Positions 26,001-36,238 of a DNA stretch of 64,000 nucleotides are shown here, piece after piece; positions within the stretch are counted from its first letter, which is position 1, and each line of letters opens with the position of its first letter. Below the pieces are notes generated by a model. That model made no database searches, was not told the DNA's origin, and saw nothing but the letters and a program-made list of their open reading frames with translations. Source of the DNA: Nereocystis luetkeana (taxonomy: Eukaryota > Sar > Phaeophyceae > Laminariales > Laminariaceae). Both the position numbers and the translations under genes were made by a program. The stretch is taken from the NCBI GenBank assembly GCA_031213475.1, contig JARUPZ010000006.1, positions 1,827,501-1,891,500 on the forward strand, read 5' to 3'.

Positions 26001-26327
26001 ATTAAATTAACTCATTGAAGCGGTCATCCATATGCAAGTCCGCCTCACAAGCGGTTCTTAGTAGGATGCAGTTCACCCCTCATGGGACTGGCCGGACACC
26101 TCAGGGCGCTTTGCGTTTGGTGCAAGTAATGTCTGCCTGGTCGGTGAAAACCCGGCATGCTCCGTCCCGGCATTGTAGGGATGCGAGGGTTTATGGTCAT
26201 ACGACTACGGCCATGCATGAGATCGAGTACATCTCTTCTATCGAGTACCCCCCCCCCCACCCTCCCCGCGCTCTCGCTTACTTCCTTCTTTCTACGTGTT
26301 CTTTCTCTTCCGCAGTTCACCCCGTAA
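20056..26327 (+). CDS. Plastid-targeted short [2Fe-2S] ferredoxin-like protein, 4 exons
   Basis: Predicted iron-sulfur electron carrier of the plastid. Exons: 20056-20181, 23928-24062, 25075-25137 and a tiny last exon 26316-26327 (Phe-Thr-Pro-stop), about 111 aa. The first 21 residues form a hydrophobic signal peptide (LSTIVALACLLAGSNA) followed by FMAPSPVVRSVSRP, a bipartite heterokont plastid signal with Phe at the cleavage site. The mature part reads VTFPGGKK, then GCEEGKCGTCEHK and GKKIRLC: cysteines spaced C-X4-C-X2-C-X11-C. The first three match plant-type ferredoxins; the fourth comes much sooner than the ~29 residues usual there, so this is a short divergent ferredoxin and not PetF. 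An in-frame ATG at 19933 would bury the signal peptide, so 20056 is preferred. The last exon is inferred from a strong pyrimidine-rich acceptor; read-through of exon 3 would instead stop at 25200. Divergent from PSMA6. Confidence 0.8.
20571..20640. repeat. (GGA)n microsatellite and G-rich tract
   Basis: GGA repeats followed by a run of G, in intron 1 of the ferredoxin-like gene. Confidence 0.85.
21765..23715. mobile_element. Large inverted-repeat (foldback) element hosting a hAT insertion
   Basis: The left arm is 21765-21891 continued at 22849-23060. The right arm is 23400-23715 in inverse orientation. Matching blocks include CACCTGTGTTGCACTG, GCCCTAGCTCCGAACG, AAATTTGGCAGGGCAG, GCGACAGC(A/G)CTTTCCGTG and GGCGCTTGAAT, at very roughly 80% identity by eye. 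The ~340-bp spacer has no recognisable gene. It lies in intron 1 of the ferredoxin-like gene. Confidence 0.7.
21892..22848. mobile_element. Non-autonomous hAT-like element with GGGTC subterminal repeats
   Basis: Terminal inverted repeats CAGGGCTTTTCGCGGGTCA and TGACCCGCTAAAAGCCCTG. The flanking 8-bp target duplication is GATTTTTC (21884-21891) / GATATTTC (22849-22856), 7 of 8 matching. Direct and inverted CGGGTCGGGTCA repeats fill 21905-22200 and 22540-22845. An 8-bp duplication, CAGGG tips and subterminal repeats are hAT hallmarks. There is no transposase ORF. Confidence 0.8.
24063..24340. repeat. C-rich low-complexity stretch after the exon 2 donor of the ferredoxin-like gene
   Basis: Almost pure pyrimidine (C far over T) including a C run near 24148-24168. 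The proline-rich open frames here are artefacts. Confidence 0.7.
24542..24643. mobile_element. Family-B foldback MITE, copy 10
   Basis: A well preserved palindrome in intron 2 of the ferredoxin-like gene: TTTAACCGTTTTAGGACTGC to CTCTAAAAGGGTTGA. Confidence 0.75.
25300..25560. repeat. GGTnnC-type degenerate minisatellite
   Basis: Recurrent GGTGGCGGTTACAATGGT / GTGACGGCAACCATGGTTG blocks in intron 3 of the ferredoxin-like gene, ending in a G run. No stop occurs for long stretches because of the trinucleotide bias; not coding. Confidence 0.6.
26010..26256 (+). mobile_element. Family-E retroposon-like repeat, copy 1, with poly(C) tail
   Basis: Starts near ACTCATTGAAGCGGTCATCC. Core blocks are GCAATGTCTGCCTGGTCGGTGAAAACC-like (here GTAATG), CCGGCATTGTAGGGATGCGA and CATACGACTACGGCCATGCA, ending TCGAGTAC followed by C11. 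It sits 60 bp before the last acceptor of the ferredoxin-like gene. Confidence 0.75.
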
Positions 26328-26381
26328 TTTGCAGGAAAATAGCACGCGGACGGCTTCAGGCAACCGGCGGAGGACGAGGGG

Positions 26382-26384
<3 letters not shown>

Positions 26385-26415
<31 letters not shown>
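26385..26415. repeat. G31 tract after the ferredoxin-like gene
   Basis: Unbroken G31 starting 57 nt after the stop codon, preceded by shorter G runs and followed by GCGGGGGAGGGGGG. G-quadruplex capable. Confidence 0.9.
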
Positions 26416-27269
26416 CGGGGGAGGGGGGAGCATGAAACCATTAACAGCTATTAGTGGTGGTGGCCTTTTGCAGTGACAGCAGGCGGTGGTATCGATTTTT
26501 TGCCACGCCGTAAGCGTGTCACGCGTTTATCGGGTCAAAATGAAGGTGCCACCAGTTGGGTGACTATGGTTGATTGCGACCGGCCGACTGGTCAACCAAC
26601 GCACTCAGCATCGTCGTTGATTGGCCGCCCTCTTCCCGCTTGTGTCTTCGTTTCCCTGTCTGTCTGTGTGTGTCTCCTTTGCTTTTCGGAACACGACCTC
26701 TAGAAGTGTGCCTGTGTCGAGATGTGTTGCGTTTTTGTATTTGGAGGGAGGGGTGATTTGGTCCAGGGGGGGGGGGGGGGGGGGGTTAACACAGAAGGCG
26801 AAGGGGAAGATCACAAGCGAATTCGTGATTTGTGGAATCTTCCACGTCGCGGCCGTAAAATATAGAGAGGGCGGGGAACAAATTACCAAAATTTGTTTTT
26901 TTTTTCCCCTGCCCCGTTTTGCGGTTTGCGCGCGCACGCGCGCGGCTCGGGCGTTGTGTGAAAACATGACAGTCCCGCGGCTGCTTTTAGAATCACAGAA
27001 TCACAGAGCAATACTCACCATGGGTGAAGAAATTGCGCCCCGGCCGCCGAGTAAAACGGTCGGTGTCGAACGACACAATCGGTGTCGGTAGGTAGCTTTT
27101 GATCAAAGGACGGGCCCTTGAAAACGCGGGCCCTCCGTTAGTGACACAGCCACACACCGCGACTTTATACGTGCAGGCAGGCGGGCACAAGCAGGGTACG
27201 AGTACACTAGCGGTTTTGCTTGGTTTTGTTTTGTTTTGTTTTTTTGCCTGTGTCTCGCGCGCGCGATTG

Positions 27270-27850
27270 GGTTTTGTTGAAACCCATCCCTGTGGGCACA
27301 ACCTTATCACAAGAGTCAACTAGCACAGCAGTGGGTGGGAGAAAATGAAGCGATTGGATTCGCTGGGCTACTCGCACGACTAGCCCCGCCGGTTCGTTCG
27401 GCAATGTCTTCGTTTTCGAGTGGAGCCCAATCCTTAACACAAACTTGTCACACAGGAGTCGCGAAAGGAGAGTAGCGGGTGGAAGAAAACATTTGAGCGA
27501 TTGGATCGGCCTCTTCTTTATAGCCTGGCCGGTTCACTTACGCCTTATTTTCGTGGAAACCCGACCCTGGACTTCAAATTTATCACAATCAGAGTCGAAC
27601 CAAGAGCAGTCGGTAGGTGAAGCAGGTGGGGGGTATGATTGGGCGGCTACTCGTATGAGTAGCCCGACCGGTTCCTGTCGGCCCTGTTTAGGTAAACCCA
27701 ACCCCACAAACTTGATGCCGGTACACGAGAGAACAGCAGGCGGGGAGAAAACAACTGAGCGATGGGATTGGCCGGCAGCGGCCGGTTCTGTCCGCCTCGC
27801 TTGGCACTATGTACTCGTACAGCGGAAGGGGCAATGTCTCGCACTTAATA
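27270..27850. repeat. Four diverged ~125-160-bp tandem units, each with a hairpin
   Basis: Units share GAGCGATTGGAT(T/C)GGC, an internal hairpin, a CCGGTTC block and CAAACTT/ATCACA with an AGCAG-(T/C)GGG link. Hairpin stems differ between units while still pairing: GGGCTA/TAGCCC near 27362, GGCTACTC/GAGTAGCC near 27643, GGCCG/CGGCC near 27772. Confidence 0.6.
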
Positions 27851-29636
27851 CAGCATACTACTACATGCCTGGTACCTCATACGGTATTGGAATAGGGTTT
27901 TGATGTTGGTGATACTTTTTTTTTTAATGTATACCCTGGTAGTTTTTCTCTTGGACGTGTTTTTCAGTTTCTGCCTGCCCTTAAGCAGGGATGGACTTGA
28001 ACAAAAAGGGGTTTCAGCGAGATGCTCCCCTTCTTTTTTTGGAGAAGCTCGGCAAACATGGAACTTTCGAGATGGAGGGGTTTCGACTGGATAATTCGCT
28101 TGTTTCTAGAGAAGTTCAGCGAAGATGTGGACTAAAAAAAACACATGGGTTTTCCGCAAGTGGTGCACTTGTGGTTCCTATTAATAGAACGGATTCAGAA
28201 AAAGTGTCTTATTGTCTACCTGTCGGATGAGGGTCACGCTATGGTCACCTATTAGGCGGACAAAATTATTTCGGAACGGCTACGCCCATGCCGCACGCAT
28301 CATTGATTCAGGTCGAAGCCCTCGCAGAGGCGATCGCCATGGTCCAAACCACACTTCATCGGGTGCCCTCTCTGTGTGGAGTTATCAGAGTTGACTTCCA
28401 GCATCCCAAACGGGGTGACGGGTCGAGCAGCACAGCGATCGCTCGCCCGAGGCCAGCGGGAAAATCGTTTGTCAACTCTATTTAGTTTCACGTGGAATAG
28501 GTTGAATGAGATTCATTTTTGCAGTGTGCTACAAGCGATGGTAATTTTCATTCGCCGAGTTTTTGCTTCGATATAAAAGTAAAACGTGCCCGCCTTCATT
28601 TTTCTATATGCCGTTTTTTTTAAAGCTTCACGATACGTGACGTATCGAATTTCGACCGTGCAAGCCCGAAAAATGAAGAGAAAAATGCCGAAGATCACCC
28701 GGGAAAATTTCATCTGCCCAACGTTTTCAATCATTCATCATTAAAAAGACAGGATGAAAACAATTCGACGTCGAAAATTCGAAATACATATCGAAATCCG
28801 AAACACCAGAGGGAAGAAGAGAGAAAAAACAAAAAAAAACAAGCGAGAACCAAGAAAGAAAACACGCAATACATGACAACACGCAGGTTTTCGCAGATTT
28901 TCAGCGCGAGGGGGTGTTAAACAGATACCAAAAGATATGCGGCCTTCCAACTTCTGATACAAACCCGACCAACTATGAATACAACAAATAAATGGTTACG
29001 AGAACTCACACGGAGGACCTCTAACAATCTGGGAGAAGGGATCTTTAGGTTGGTAGGCTGTTCGGATGTTTTGGTTCCTGTTGGGATCAAGGTACGGGTG
29101 AGACCCAACCCAGCCCCTGACTCTAACCCTAACCCTGTGACCCCAAACCGCAGCCAAAACGGGCCAAAACTCGCCATAAACGCGGCTACGCCGAGGTTTG
29201 CATCGAACCAGGAAATTTCTCAGATGCGGACGACGATTCCGAAGTGCAGACCACGCTACACATTTAGCAAGTAAAAAACATCCCTAAAGATCCCTTCTCT
29301 CCGTTCCTCCTCACACGTGTGGAATAAGCACGCCAACCCCGTTCCTTGACCGTGCAATAACAATTGATTAATCACTTTTGTTTTTGTTTAGATAATTTCA
29401 GCGAAGAAGGCGGACTAATAGAGAGAGGGTTGAAATTGTGTTGCGCCTTCAACTGGAGCTCAAGCAAAACATGGATGGATGACGAAGCAAGAAAGGACGA
29501 ACGAGTGAGTTCACAAAAAAAGGGGGGTTTTGATGAGATACTCGCTTTTTTTTCAGGCGCCCAGCTAAGACAGACCAACAAACAAAGGGATTTTTTGAGT
29601 ACACGACGTATTATTGTAGTAACTTCAACGAAAAAC

Positions 29637-29745
29637 TATTACGGGGGGCCATAGTTAACAGGACCAAATATTGTTAGTAAAAATGGTTAAACATATAGGT
29701 TTTTATGTATACCATAGGTCCTGTTAACTATGGTCCCCCGTAATA
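29637..29745. mobile_element. Family-C MITE, copy 4
   Basis: A full copy with TATTACGGGGGGCCATAG and CTATGGTCCCCCGTAATA ends, nearly identical to the copies at 3354 and 3476. Confidence 0.8.
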
Positions 29746-29813
29746 TTTCTTTGAGAGAAATTCAAGCGAGAAGCTGGACCGACAGAGAGAGGGTCGAAAT
29801 TGGATCCGCTTTT

Positions 29814-29922
29814 AACCCACTTAGTACTGCAGTGACGTTTTTTTTGGGGACAAACCACTCAAAAATTGAGTCAAAAATAGATTGGGGTGCCCCAAACTGG
29901 ACTGCAGTCCTAAAGGGGTTGC
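29814..29922. mobile_element. Family-B foldback MITE, copy 11
   Basis: TTTAACCCACTTAGTACTGC to AGTCCTAAAGGGGTTG. The loop is enlarged by A/T-rich sequence. It lies 69 bp after a family-C element. Confidence 0.65.
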
Positions 29923-30076
29923 TCACCGAATGAATGTGAAAAGACGGGGGAAGAAAGGCTTGGTGCATATATATCTGGTACACATGGTTCACTTCTCGGC
30001 TTGTGATGGGGGGGGCTCAGCGTCGTATAATAAGTATTTACGCGGGCGGACGAAACAGGTGAAGCTTTTTTTGGAA

Positions 30077-31010
30077 AACTGCACACCTCGGAGATATCAT
30101 GATCTATCTGATCTATCTACTGTAGATGATCTAGTTCCTCCTCACCTGCCCTTCCTTGTGAGAGGTCGAGCAGGGGCTGCTATAATAGTATAGTACAGAT
30201 CCAACGCAGGAAACATGTATGTATGTGCTGAAAAAAAAAGGAGGAAGACTCACACCTATAAAGGGAGAGAAGGCCTGAAGAACAGGACTAGTGAGGGGGC
30301 GGCCACGAGCAGAGAATCTGATGCAGTCCTGGCGACGACGCCAAATGTGTTGGGGGAGAAGACAAGAGTGCCAAGCGACGATGATCCACACGGGACAATT
30401 AAATATGACACTCAGGTGTCTGTGCTTGGTCGAGCTCAGACCCGGTTCGTGTTGACGTACTCTTACCAGGTATTTATCGGTGAGAGGCTAGTTGCTCAAG
30501 GAGGTAGGTAAGTGAAACGACTGAAAGAGGGGGGGGGTGGGGGAGGTGGCTTGAAGCCAGACAGAAGTAGTATGTACTCTCTGGCTCCAACCGGGTGTAT
30601 TCTACTTGCGAGGGTGCGTACGCCATCCCCAACTTCAATCATACGAGCAAACACCCCGCGAAGCCTGACGTATGGACATACATACCACGTGCGTGCGTAC
30701 ATCTGATATGATTCAGCGTTTCCTCGGGCTACTTGGAATACTAGCCTTGCCCACCTGTACGAGTATTGAAAATGCAAATATATTATCCCAAACGGTAAAT
30801 AAAGGAGATGAATCCAACAATAATGAACACTATCCAACAGATCCTACAGATGTACGGTAGGTAGGTGTATTTACTGTCAGGTATTAATTTAAACCAGGTG
30901 AATACTCCATCACACCATGCGGATTCTGTGGGTCCCACCCGGCAACATGAGCTAGATCATACAGATCATACAGGATGGGGAATACATTTTCTTTGAAACA
31001 TCTGTCGGGG
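30077..31010 (+). mobile_element. Family-D repeat, copy 3, split by about 0.7 kb
   Basis: The left half (TGCACACCTCGGAGATATC to GATCCAACGCAGGAAACATG) ends near 30215. The right half (TGGGTCCCACCCGGCAACATG then AGATCATACAGATCATACAG) resumes near 30928. The sequence between is absent from other copies and may be a later insertion. Confidence 0.5.
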
Positions 31011-31726
31011 AATCGGGTATTATTGGTGATCTGTCCGAGTAGTACAATGTTGAAGTTCTCCGCTTGAAGCTCACGGAAGGTGGTCGGACACGAAGACAAA
31101 TCTTGCTTGAAATTATTCAGTTCTTGGCCTTTGTACCGTAGAAAGAAAAAAGAAAACAAAACAAATCAAGCGAAGATGGCGATCGAAAAAAAAAATGGCC
31201 TAGCTGTACGTATATATGACATGTGCAGTATGTCTAAGTTCACGTGAGGTGCATGTTCTGTTCACGACCGACGGATTAAATATTTATAGTCATGGGCTCT
31301 ACCGACGTAAACTAAATGGCTTAATTTGTTCAGACTCTGAGGCAGAAAGAAGAGAAGATTGCCCACAATCGTCCCGTACCCCCTCCTAGCTTCTCGTGGT
31401 AGGTGCACGATTAGGGCACAGCACTGCTCGCTGCCGATTGATAGGCCTAGAGACTAGGCCTACTGTTGTGGCTTCGTATATTATACGAGGCTACTGCTCA
31501 GTACGTATTTTTACAGCGACAAATAGTATGGACGAGGTGCGTTGCAAGTTGCACGTGATGAGAGGATGGTATCGATTGGTCTGGCGACGACGACCTTTGG
31601 AAAAAGCCCGTGTTCATATTGTATACTCGCAGTGTTCTTAAATCCATCATCCATTGAATGGCAGCGCCCATCCCAACTATTAATAGCATCAACGCATGTA
31701 TGCCAGTTTACACATGATGAGCCCAG

Positions 31727-31835
31727 TATTACGGGGGGGCATAGTAAATAGGACCAAGTATTGTAGGTAAAAATAGCAAAATATATAGGTTTTAGTGTGT
31801 ACCGTAGGTCCTATTTAATATGGTCCCCCGTAATA
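31727..31835. mobile_element. Family-C MITE, copy 5
   Basis: Arms read AGTAAATAGGACC / GGTCCTATTTAATA in place of AGTTAACAGGACC, a second arm subtype. Confidence 0.75.
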
Positions 31836-31876
31836 ATAGCAAACCATGACCCTCCCCCCCCCCCACGCCCCTCGAC

Positions 31877-32146
31877 GCTGTCATCCACATACATGCAAGA
31901 AAGTCCGCCTCACAAGCGTGTCTTATAGAAGGACGTAGCCTGCCCTTCATGTCATTCATGCCCTCCATGCGACTCGCCCCATACCTCACGGCACTGCGCG
32001 CTTGGAGCTAGCGATAAAATGCCTGGTCGGTGAAAACCCGACGTGCTCCTTCCCCGCATTATAGGGATGCGAGGGTCTTTGGCCATACGACTACGACCAG
32101 GCAACCAAGCGTTACAATGAGTACGCCCCTTCCCCCCCCCCCCCGC
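31877..32146 (+). mobile_element. Family-E repeat, copy 2, poly(C) tail
   Basis: Same order of blocks as copy 1 (TGCCTGGTCGGTGAAAACCC, CATTATAGGGATGCGAGGG, CATACGACTACGACCA). It ends ATGAGTACG followed by C-rich sequence and C12. The 5' part has small insertions. Confidence 0.7.
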
Positions 32147-32945
32147 CCGCAGGCGACACCGCCTGATTTGATGTAGGCGTACGCAAACTCCTGACATTCA
32201 ATCGGACGGAACCCCTTAAGCAAGACGTACCGGTACACTATTTAATACTTCTGCTTCATGTATCCTCCTTTGGACCCATCTTAGGCGCGTGATTAGGGGG
32301 GGGTGGGAAGGGGGGGCAAATAGCTGCGAAAAACACGAACCAAACCAAGCACTACCATGCGCATGATGAGCAAACTAGCGTCGAAGTGTCGCTGCTGCTG
32401 CTGCTGCCGCTTCTATTGCTGCCTCGGCTACTGCTCTGCGGTGTCGTATCTCATACCAGGTATATAGCGTGCTATCATGGTGCGGTCGACTGCCGTAAAA
32501 TATACAAAACACGGCCACGAAGCACGTTGTATCCCGCTCGCCCCACCCCCAGGCGAGCCGAAAACAGTATTTTCGCTCGCCTTTTTTCTTCTTTCTGAAG
32601 CGCCCCTTTTTGCGGACAAGCTCAAGCTTTGACAGAGCTTTCAACTTACAATCGGACACTATTTATATTTTTTCGGTGCACCCCCCCCCCTCTCGTGCTA
32701 CGCGAACGTACCCGCTAGTTTTATTTACCCGCTGCTACATTTCAAATAGGCATTTTTCTCCCCCCTCTTGCGACGCATATTCCTTTCATGCACTGGCCTT
32801 TTCCTAAGCCTTGCGGCGGCGCCAATCCGTAGGAAGAGGGGAAGGGACGCGGATCAACACGCGGGGAACATTTACCAGAACCAAAAACCAGTCTTTATGG
32901 GAAACCGAGATGTTCCGCGCGACAAACATAAGAAAGACAGCAGTA

Positions 32946-33793
32946 TATTAAAGGTTTATGGCGCAGAACCTACTAGGTATGGCGATTGGCGTGTGTACCA
33001 GCTCGTAGCTGGTGTGTACGCCTAGACTCGATTGCCGATGGCCGGCAATACACAGTCAAAATGTTCGAGGCAAACACGTAGTCACTGTCAGGTGACTAGT
33101 ACGTGAAGCTTCAACATAGAAGAGAAGAAGATGGTGTGGTGACCCCAAGCCACATTGTTGATTGATTGCTCAGCTGGAAGCTGATGATGATGAGCAGATG
33201 TAGAGCAAAAGTAGAGTGAGCTCAAAGGGGAGGGCGGTGCGCGTGTGCGCTCGCAGCTCGCAACAAAGGACGACCCTTGCACTTCGGTCAAACAAAAACA
33301 AAATGAGGGAATACCCTCGTATTCCGTTCAAAATAAAAACAACGAAGAGAACCCCCAGATTTACTGTAAAGAACAATATATCTTGGGGTACATATCCATG
33401 ACCCCAGTGTAGCCTATGTTGTTCCTCCAACCAGAACTACATTGTAACAGTAAAACTATGCTACCGGTCTCGGAGGGATACTGAAGATACCCTTTCCATT
33501 ATGCACCAATGATAGCACGTACTAAATGTGCTGTCTACCGTAGATCATGTACGTACGTACCACAACAACAGTAGATCCATGGCACTACTCGTCATTGGGA
33601 CTTTATTTTGTGCGTACGGGTGTGCACAGCAGTATATGCGTAAAAAGACAGCTGCTGCTATCCTGCTATACAGTATAACTCAGACTGGAAAACTGTCTGT
33701 TGTACATATAATGCGTAAATGTATACCAGATGATGTAAGTGTAATCGAGTAACGAATATGATGGTTACTGACAAGTAAGTATCATCTCTAATA
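32946..33793. repeat. 5' LTR
   Basis: Begins TATTAAAGG and ends CTCTAATA. Consists of a ~210-bp hairpin-rich head and a ~637-bp body. The body contains a 74-codon open frame (33528-33752) of no known family, present in all three copies. Confidence 0.85.
32988..33105 (+). ncRNA. Structured RNA head of the 5' LTR (three hairpins)
   Basis: H1 at 32988-33022: a 15-bp stem with G-T wobbles and loop TCGTA. H2 at 33031-33049: 7-bp stem ATTGCCG/CGGCAAT with loop ATGGC. H3 at 33075-33105: CACGTA/TACGTG plus GTCAC/GTGAC. CTCG (33027) can also pair with CGAG (33066). No known ribozyme core (for example hammerhead CTGANGA...GAAA) is present. Transcription and strand are inferred. Confidence 0.55.
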
Positions 33794-34644
33794 CCTCCTC
33801 CCGTTGAGCGTACACTGTGTCAGCTCGAAGCTGGTATACGCGTAGCGTGTGTCAGCTCGTGGCTGGTATACGCTCAGACCCGCTTATCGATGGCCGATAA
33901 GACACAATCTGGAGAGGGCAAACGCTTAAGCTGCCGTTAAGCAAACTTGTATGTGTAAGCTTCTCTTGTAAGATAAAGAGATGTTGTTGGCGACTCCTGG
34001 CCAGTGTTGATTGATTGCTCAGCTGGAAGCTGATGATGATGAGCAGATGTAGAGCAAAAGTAGAGAGTGAGCTCAAAGGGGAGGGCGGTGCGCGTGTGCG
34101 CTCGCAGCTCGCAACAAAGGACGACCCTTGCACTTCGGTCAAACAAAAACAAAATGAGGGAATACCCTCGTATTCCGTTCAAAATAAAAACAACGAAGAG
34201 AACCCCCAGATTTACTGTAAAGAACAATATATCTTGGGGTACATATCCATGACCCCAGTGTAGCCTATGTTGTTCCTCCAACCAGAACTACATTGTAACA
34301 GTAAAACTATGCTACCGGTCTCGGAGGGATACTGAAGATACCCTTTCCATTATGCACCAATGATAGCACGTACTAAATGTGCTGTCTACCGTAGATCATG
34401 TACGTACGTACCACAACAACAGTAGATCCATGGCACTACTCGTCATTGGGACTTTATTTTGTGCGTACGGGTGTGCACAGCAGTATATGCGTAAAAAGAC
34501 AGCTGCTGCTATCCTGCTATACAGTATAACTCAGACTGGAAAACTGTCTGTTGTACATATAATGCGTAAATGTATACCAGATGATGTAAGTGTAATCGAG
34601 TAACGAATATGATGGTTACTGACAAGTAAGTATCATCTCTAATA
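33794..34644. repeat. Internal LTR-like tandem unit with a different head
   Basis: 34006-34644 matches the LTR body apart from a 2-bp AG insertion (GTAGAGAG for GTAGAG), while 33794-34005 is a strongly diverged head. Both this unit and the 5' LTR are followed by the same 22 bases (starting CCTCCTCCCGTTGAGCG), so the junction was duplicated too. Confidence 0.8.
33808..33942 (+). ncRNA. Structured RNA head of the internal unit (four hairpins)
   Basis: Equivalents of the LTR hairpins with changed bases but kept pairing. H1-like pair: 33808-33841 (loop TCGAA) and 33844-33874 (13-bp stem, loop TCGTG). H2' at 33883-33901: CTTATCG/CGATAAG with the same ATGGC loop. H3' at 33924-33942: GCTTAA/TTAAGC. 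The GGCAAAC linker before H3 is conserved. Confidence 0.55.
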
Positions 34645-36238
34645 CCTCCTCCCGTTGAGCGTACACTTTCTTACTCTGCGTTACATGCTAAAACTTCTTA
34701 AAAAGAAACACACATGCAACATCAAGGAGTGATATTGTTTTGGGAACACTTACTTGTACATAATGTACCTGTATGATGGTTCCAAGGATATTCAGGTGTA
34801 CATGATGTACCTACCGGATGAGATCCAAGGAGTGAATTCAACACATGAAAGGGCAATAAAATAACCGAACATAGAATCGTTCTGTTCTATACCTGGTATC
34901 ATACTACTGCAACACCTGCTTGTATGAGGTGGGTGTGTATACCTAAACTACATACGAGGGTTGCTACAGGAGTACCTGGTAGTCTTTATAAAGTGAAAAT
35001 GGTTTGTCGATCCGCTACAATCACAGGAAAGAATAAACCTGGTCGAAAGTTCCTGCCGCCCCCAAAATAAACAAAGGAACAATGTGGACGATCACTGCAA
35101 GTGGTTTACTGCTTGCTCAAAAGACTACCAGATACAGTAAGTAGTACATTACCAGAGTTCCCTGCTGTATCCCCCAGGTGCGTCCCCGGGTAAAAAAGAA
35201 GATGCACACGATGATACATCCTGATGATGATGACACTCCAGCTTGTGGCGGTGGTAGTGTTCCATTCTGTGATGATGACGTTCCGGTCCCTGATGAGGAA
35301 TCTTTTGTTAAATATTGTAGTTCTTGGTGAGGTGATCTCGTACGATACTACAACAACACCAGTAGTACCGTATACCAGGTACCTGGTATACAGCAGTATT
35401 TCTTGGAGTAGCTGCCGCACGATGCTCGGGGATCCCGAGGCTTTATATTTGCCGTATGTATATTACAGCAGTCGGCAGTGTACTGCTGTAGTATCATCCA
35501 GATGAAGGTGATGATACAACAGTACACGGGTTCCTTCTTGATGATACAAGAAGCAGAGCTCAGCAGTCACCACAGGCAGCGATGGCCGGGAGATGCTTCC
35601 TATAATAGATTTTGCTCGTGATTCACGAGGCTGACAAATCCACACCAGTAGTGGATGGCGCCTAGCAATGCCTCTAATCTACAGGAGTACTGTGATTGTC
35701 TTTGGGGTAGCTATTGAAACAGCACCAAGCTACGTAAGTACTCGACGCGATGCACTATCGAGATTTGAGTTATTTTCAGGGGCTTCTCCTTGATGATCCC
35801 GCGGGGAGGTCCCTGTTGGAAATTTGTGAAGTCAGGGTCCCTTTTTACAGACGGTGGTACCGCCGGGAGTTACTTCTATACAACTGCAGCTCGGATTGCC
35901 CGAGGCTGACGATCCACGATGTGGACTACACTAGGCAGAGCTCCTTAACCCCAGCGGTGCTGTGAGTTGTGGCGAAGTTGTCCTTGACAGCGTACAGCAG
36001 TATAATAATACTCGACGTTGAGTCAAGATTTTTCGAGTCCACACTTCGTATGAGAAATATGGCCGGAGGTGAGATGCACACAGTAGATAGCAGTACTGCT
36101 CTGTGCTGTGTGATCAAGACACGAAACTAAACTGTTGTCGTACGTATCCTCCTCGGAGAAACTATTTGCTATTATTATAGTTCTTGTTTCAACGGTCGTG
36201 TGGGGTCACGGATCCACGTGGAGTCCAATGACGACTGT

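Larger units (their letters stand above)
26420..32940. other. Gene-poor spacer between the ferredoxin-like gene and the LTR element
   Basis: Holds G19 at 26767, the tandem hairpin array at 27270-27850, one family-B and two family-C MITEs, family D (30077-31010) and family E (31877-32146). From 27860 to 29630 only short open frames are visible, none with a recognisable motif. A minus-strand frame at 30884-31159 (ELNNFKQDLSSCPTTFREL) reads protein-like but matches no family I know. Confidence 0.45.

Noticed and set aside
33180-33215. A hammerhead ribozyme in the LTR (CTGATGATGATGAG)
   Set aside because: The CTGATGA box is not followed by a stem and GAAA, and no matching cleavage stem is present on either strand.
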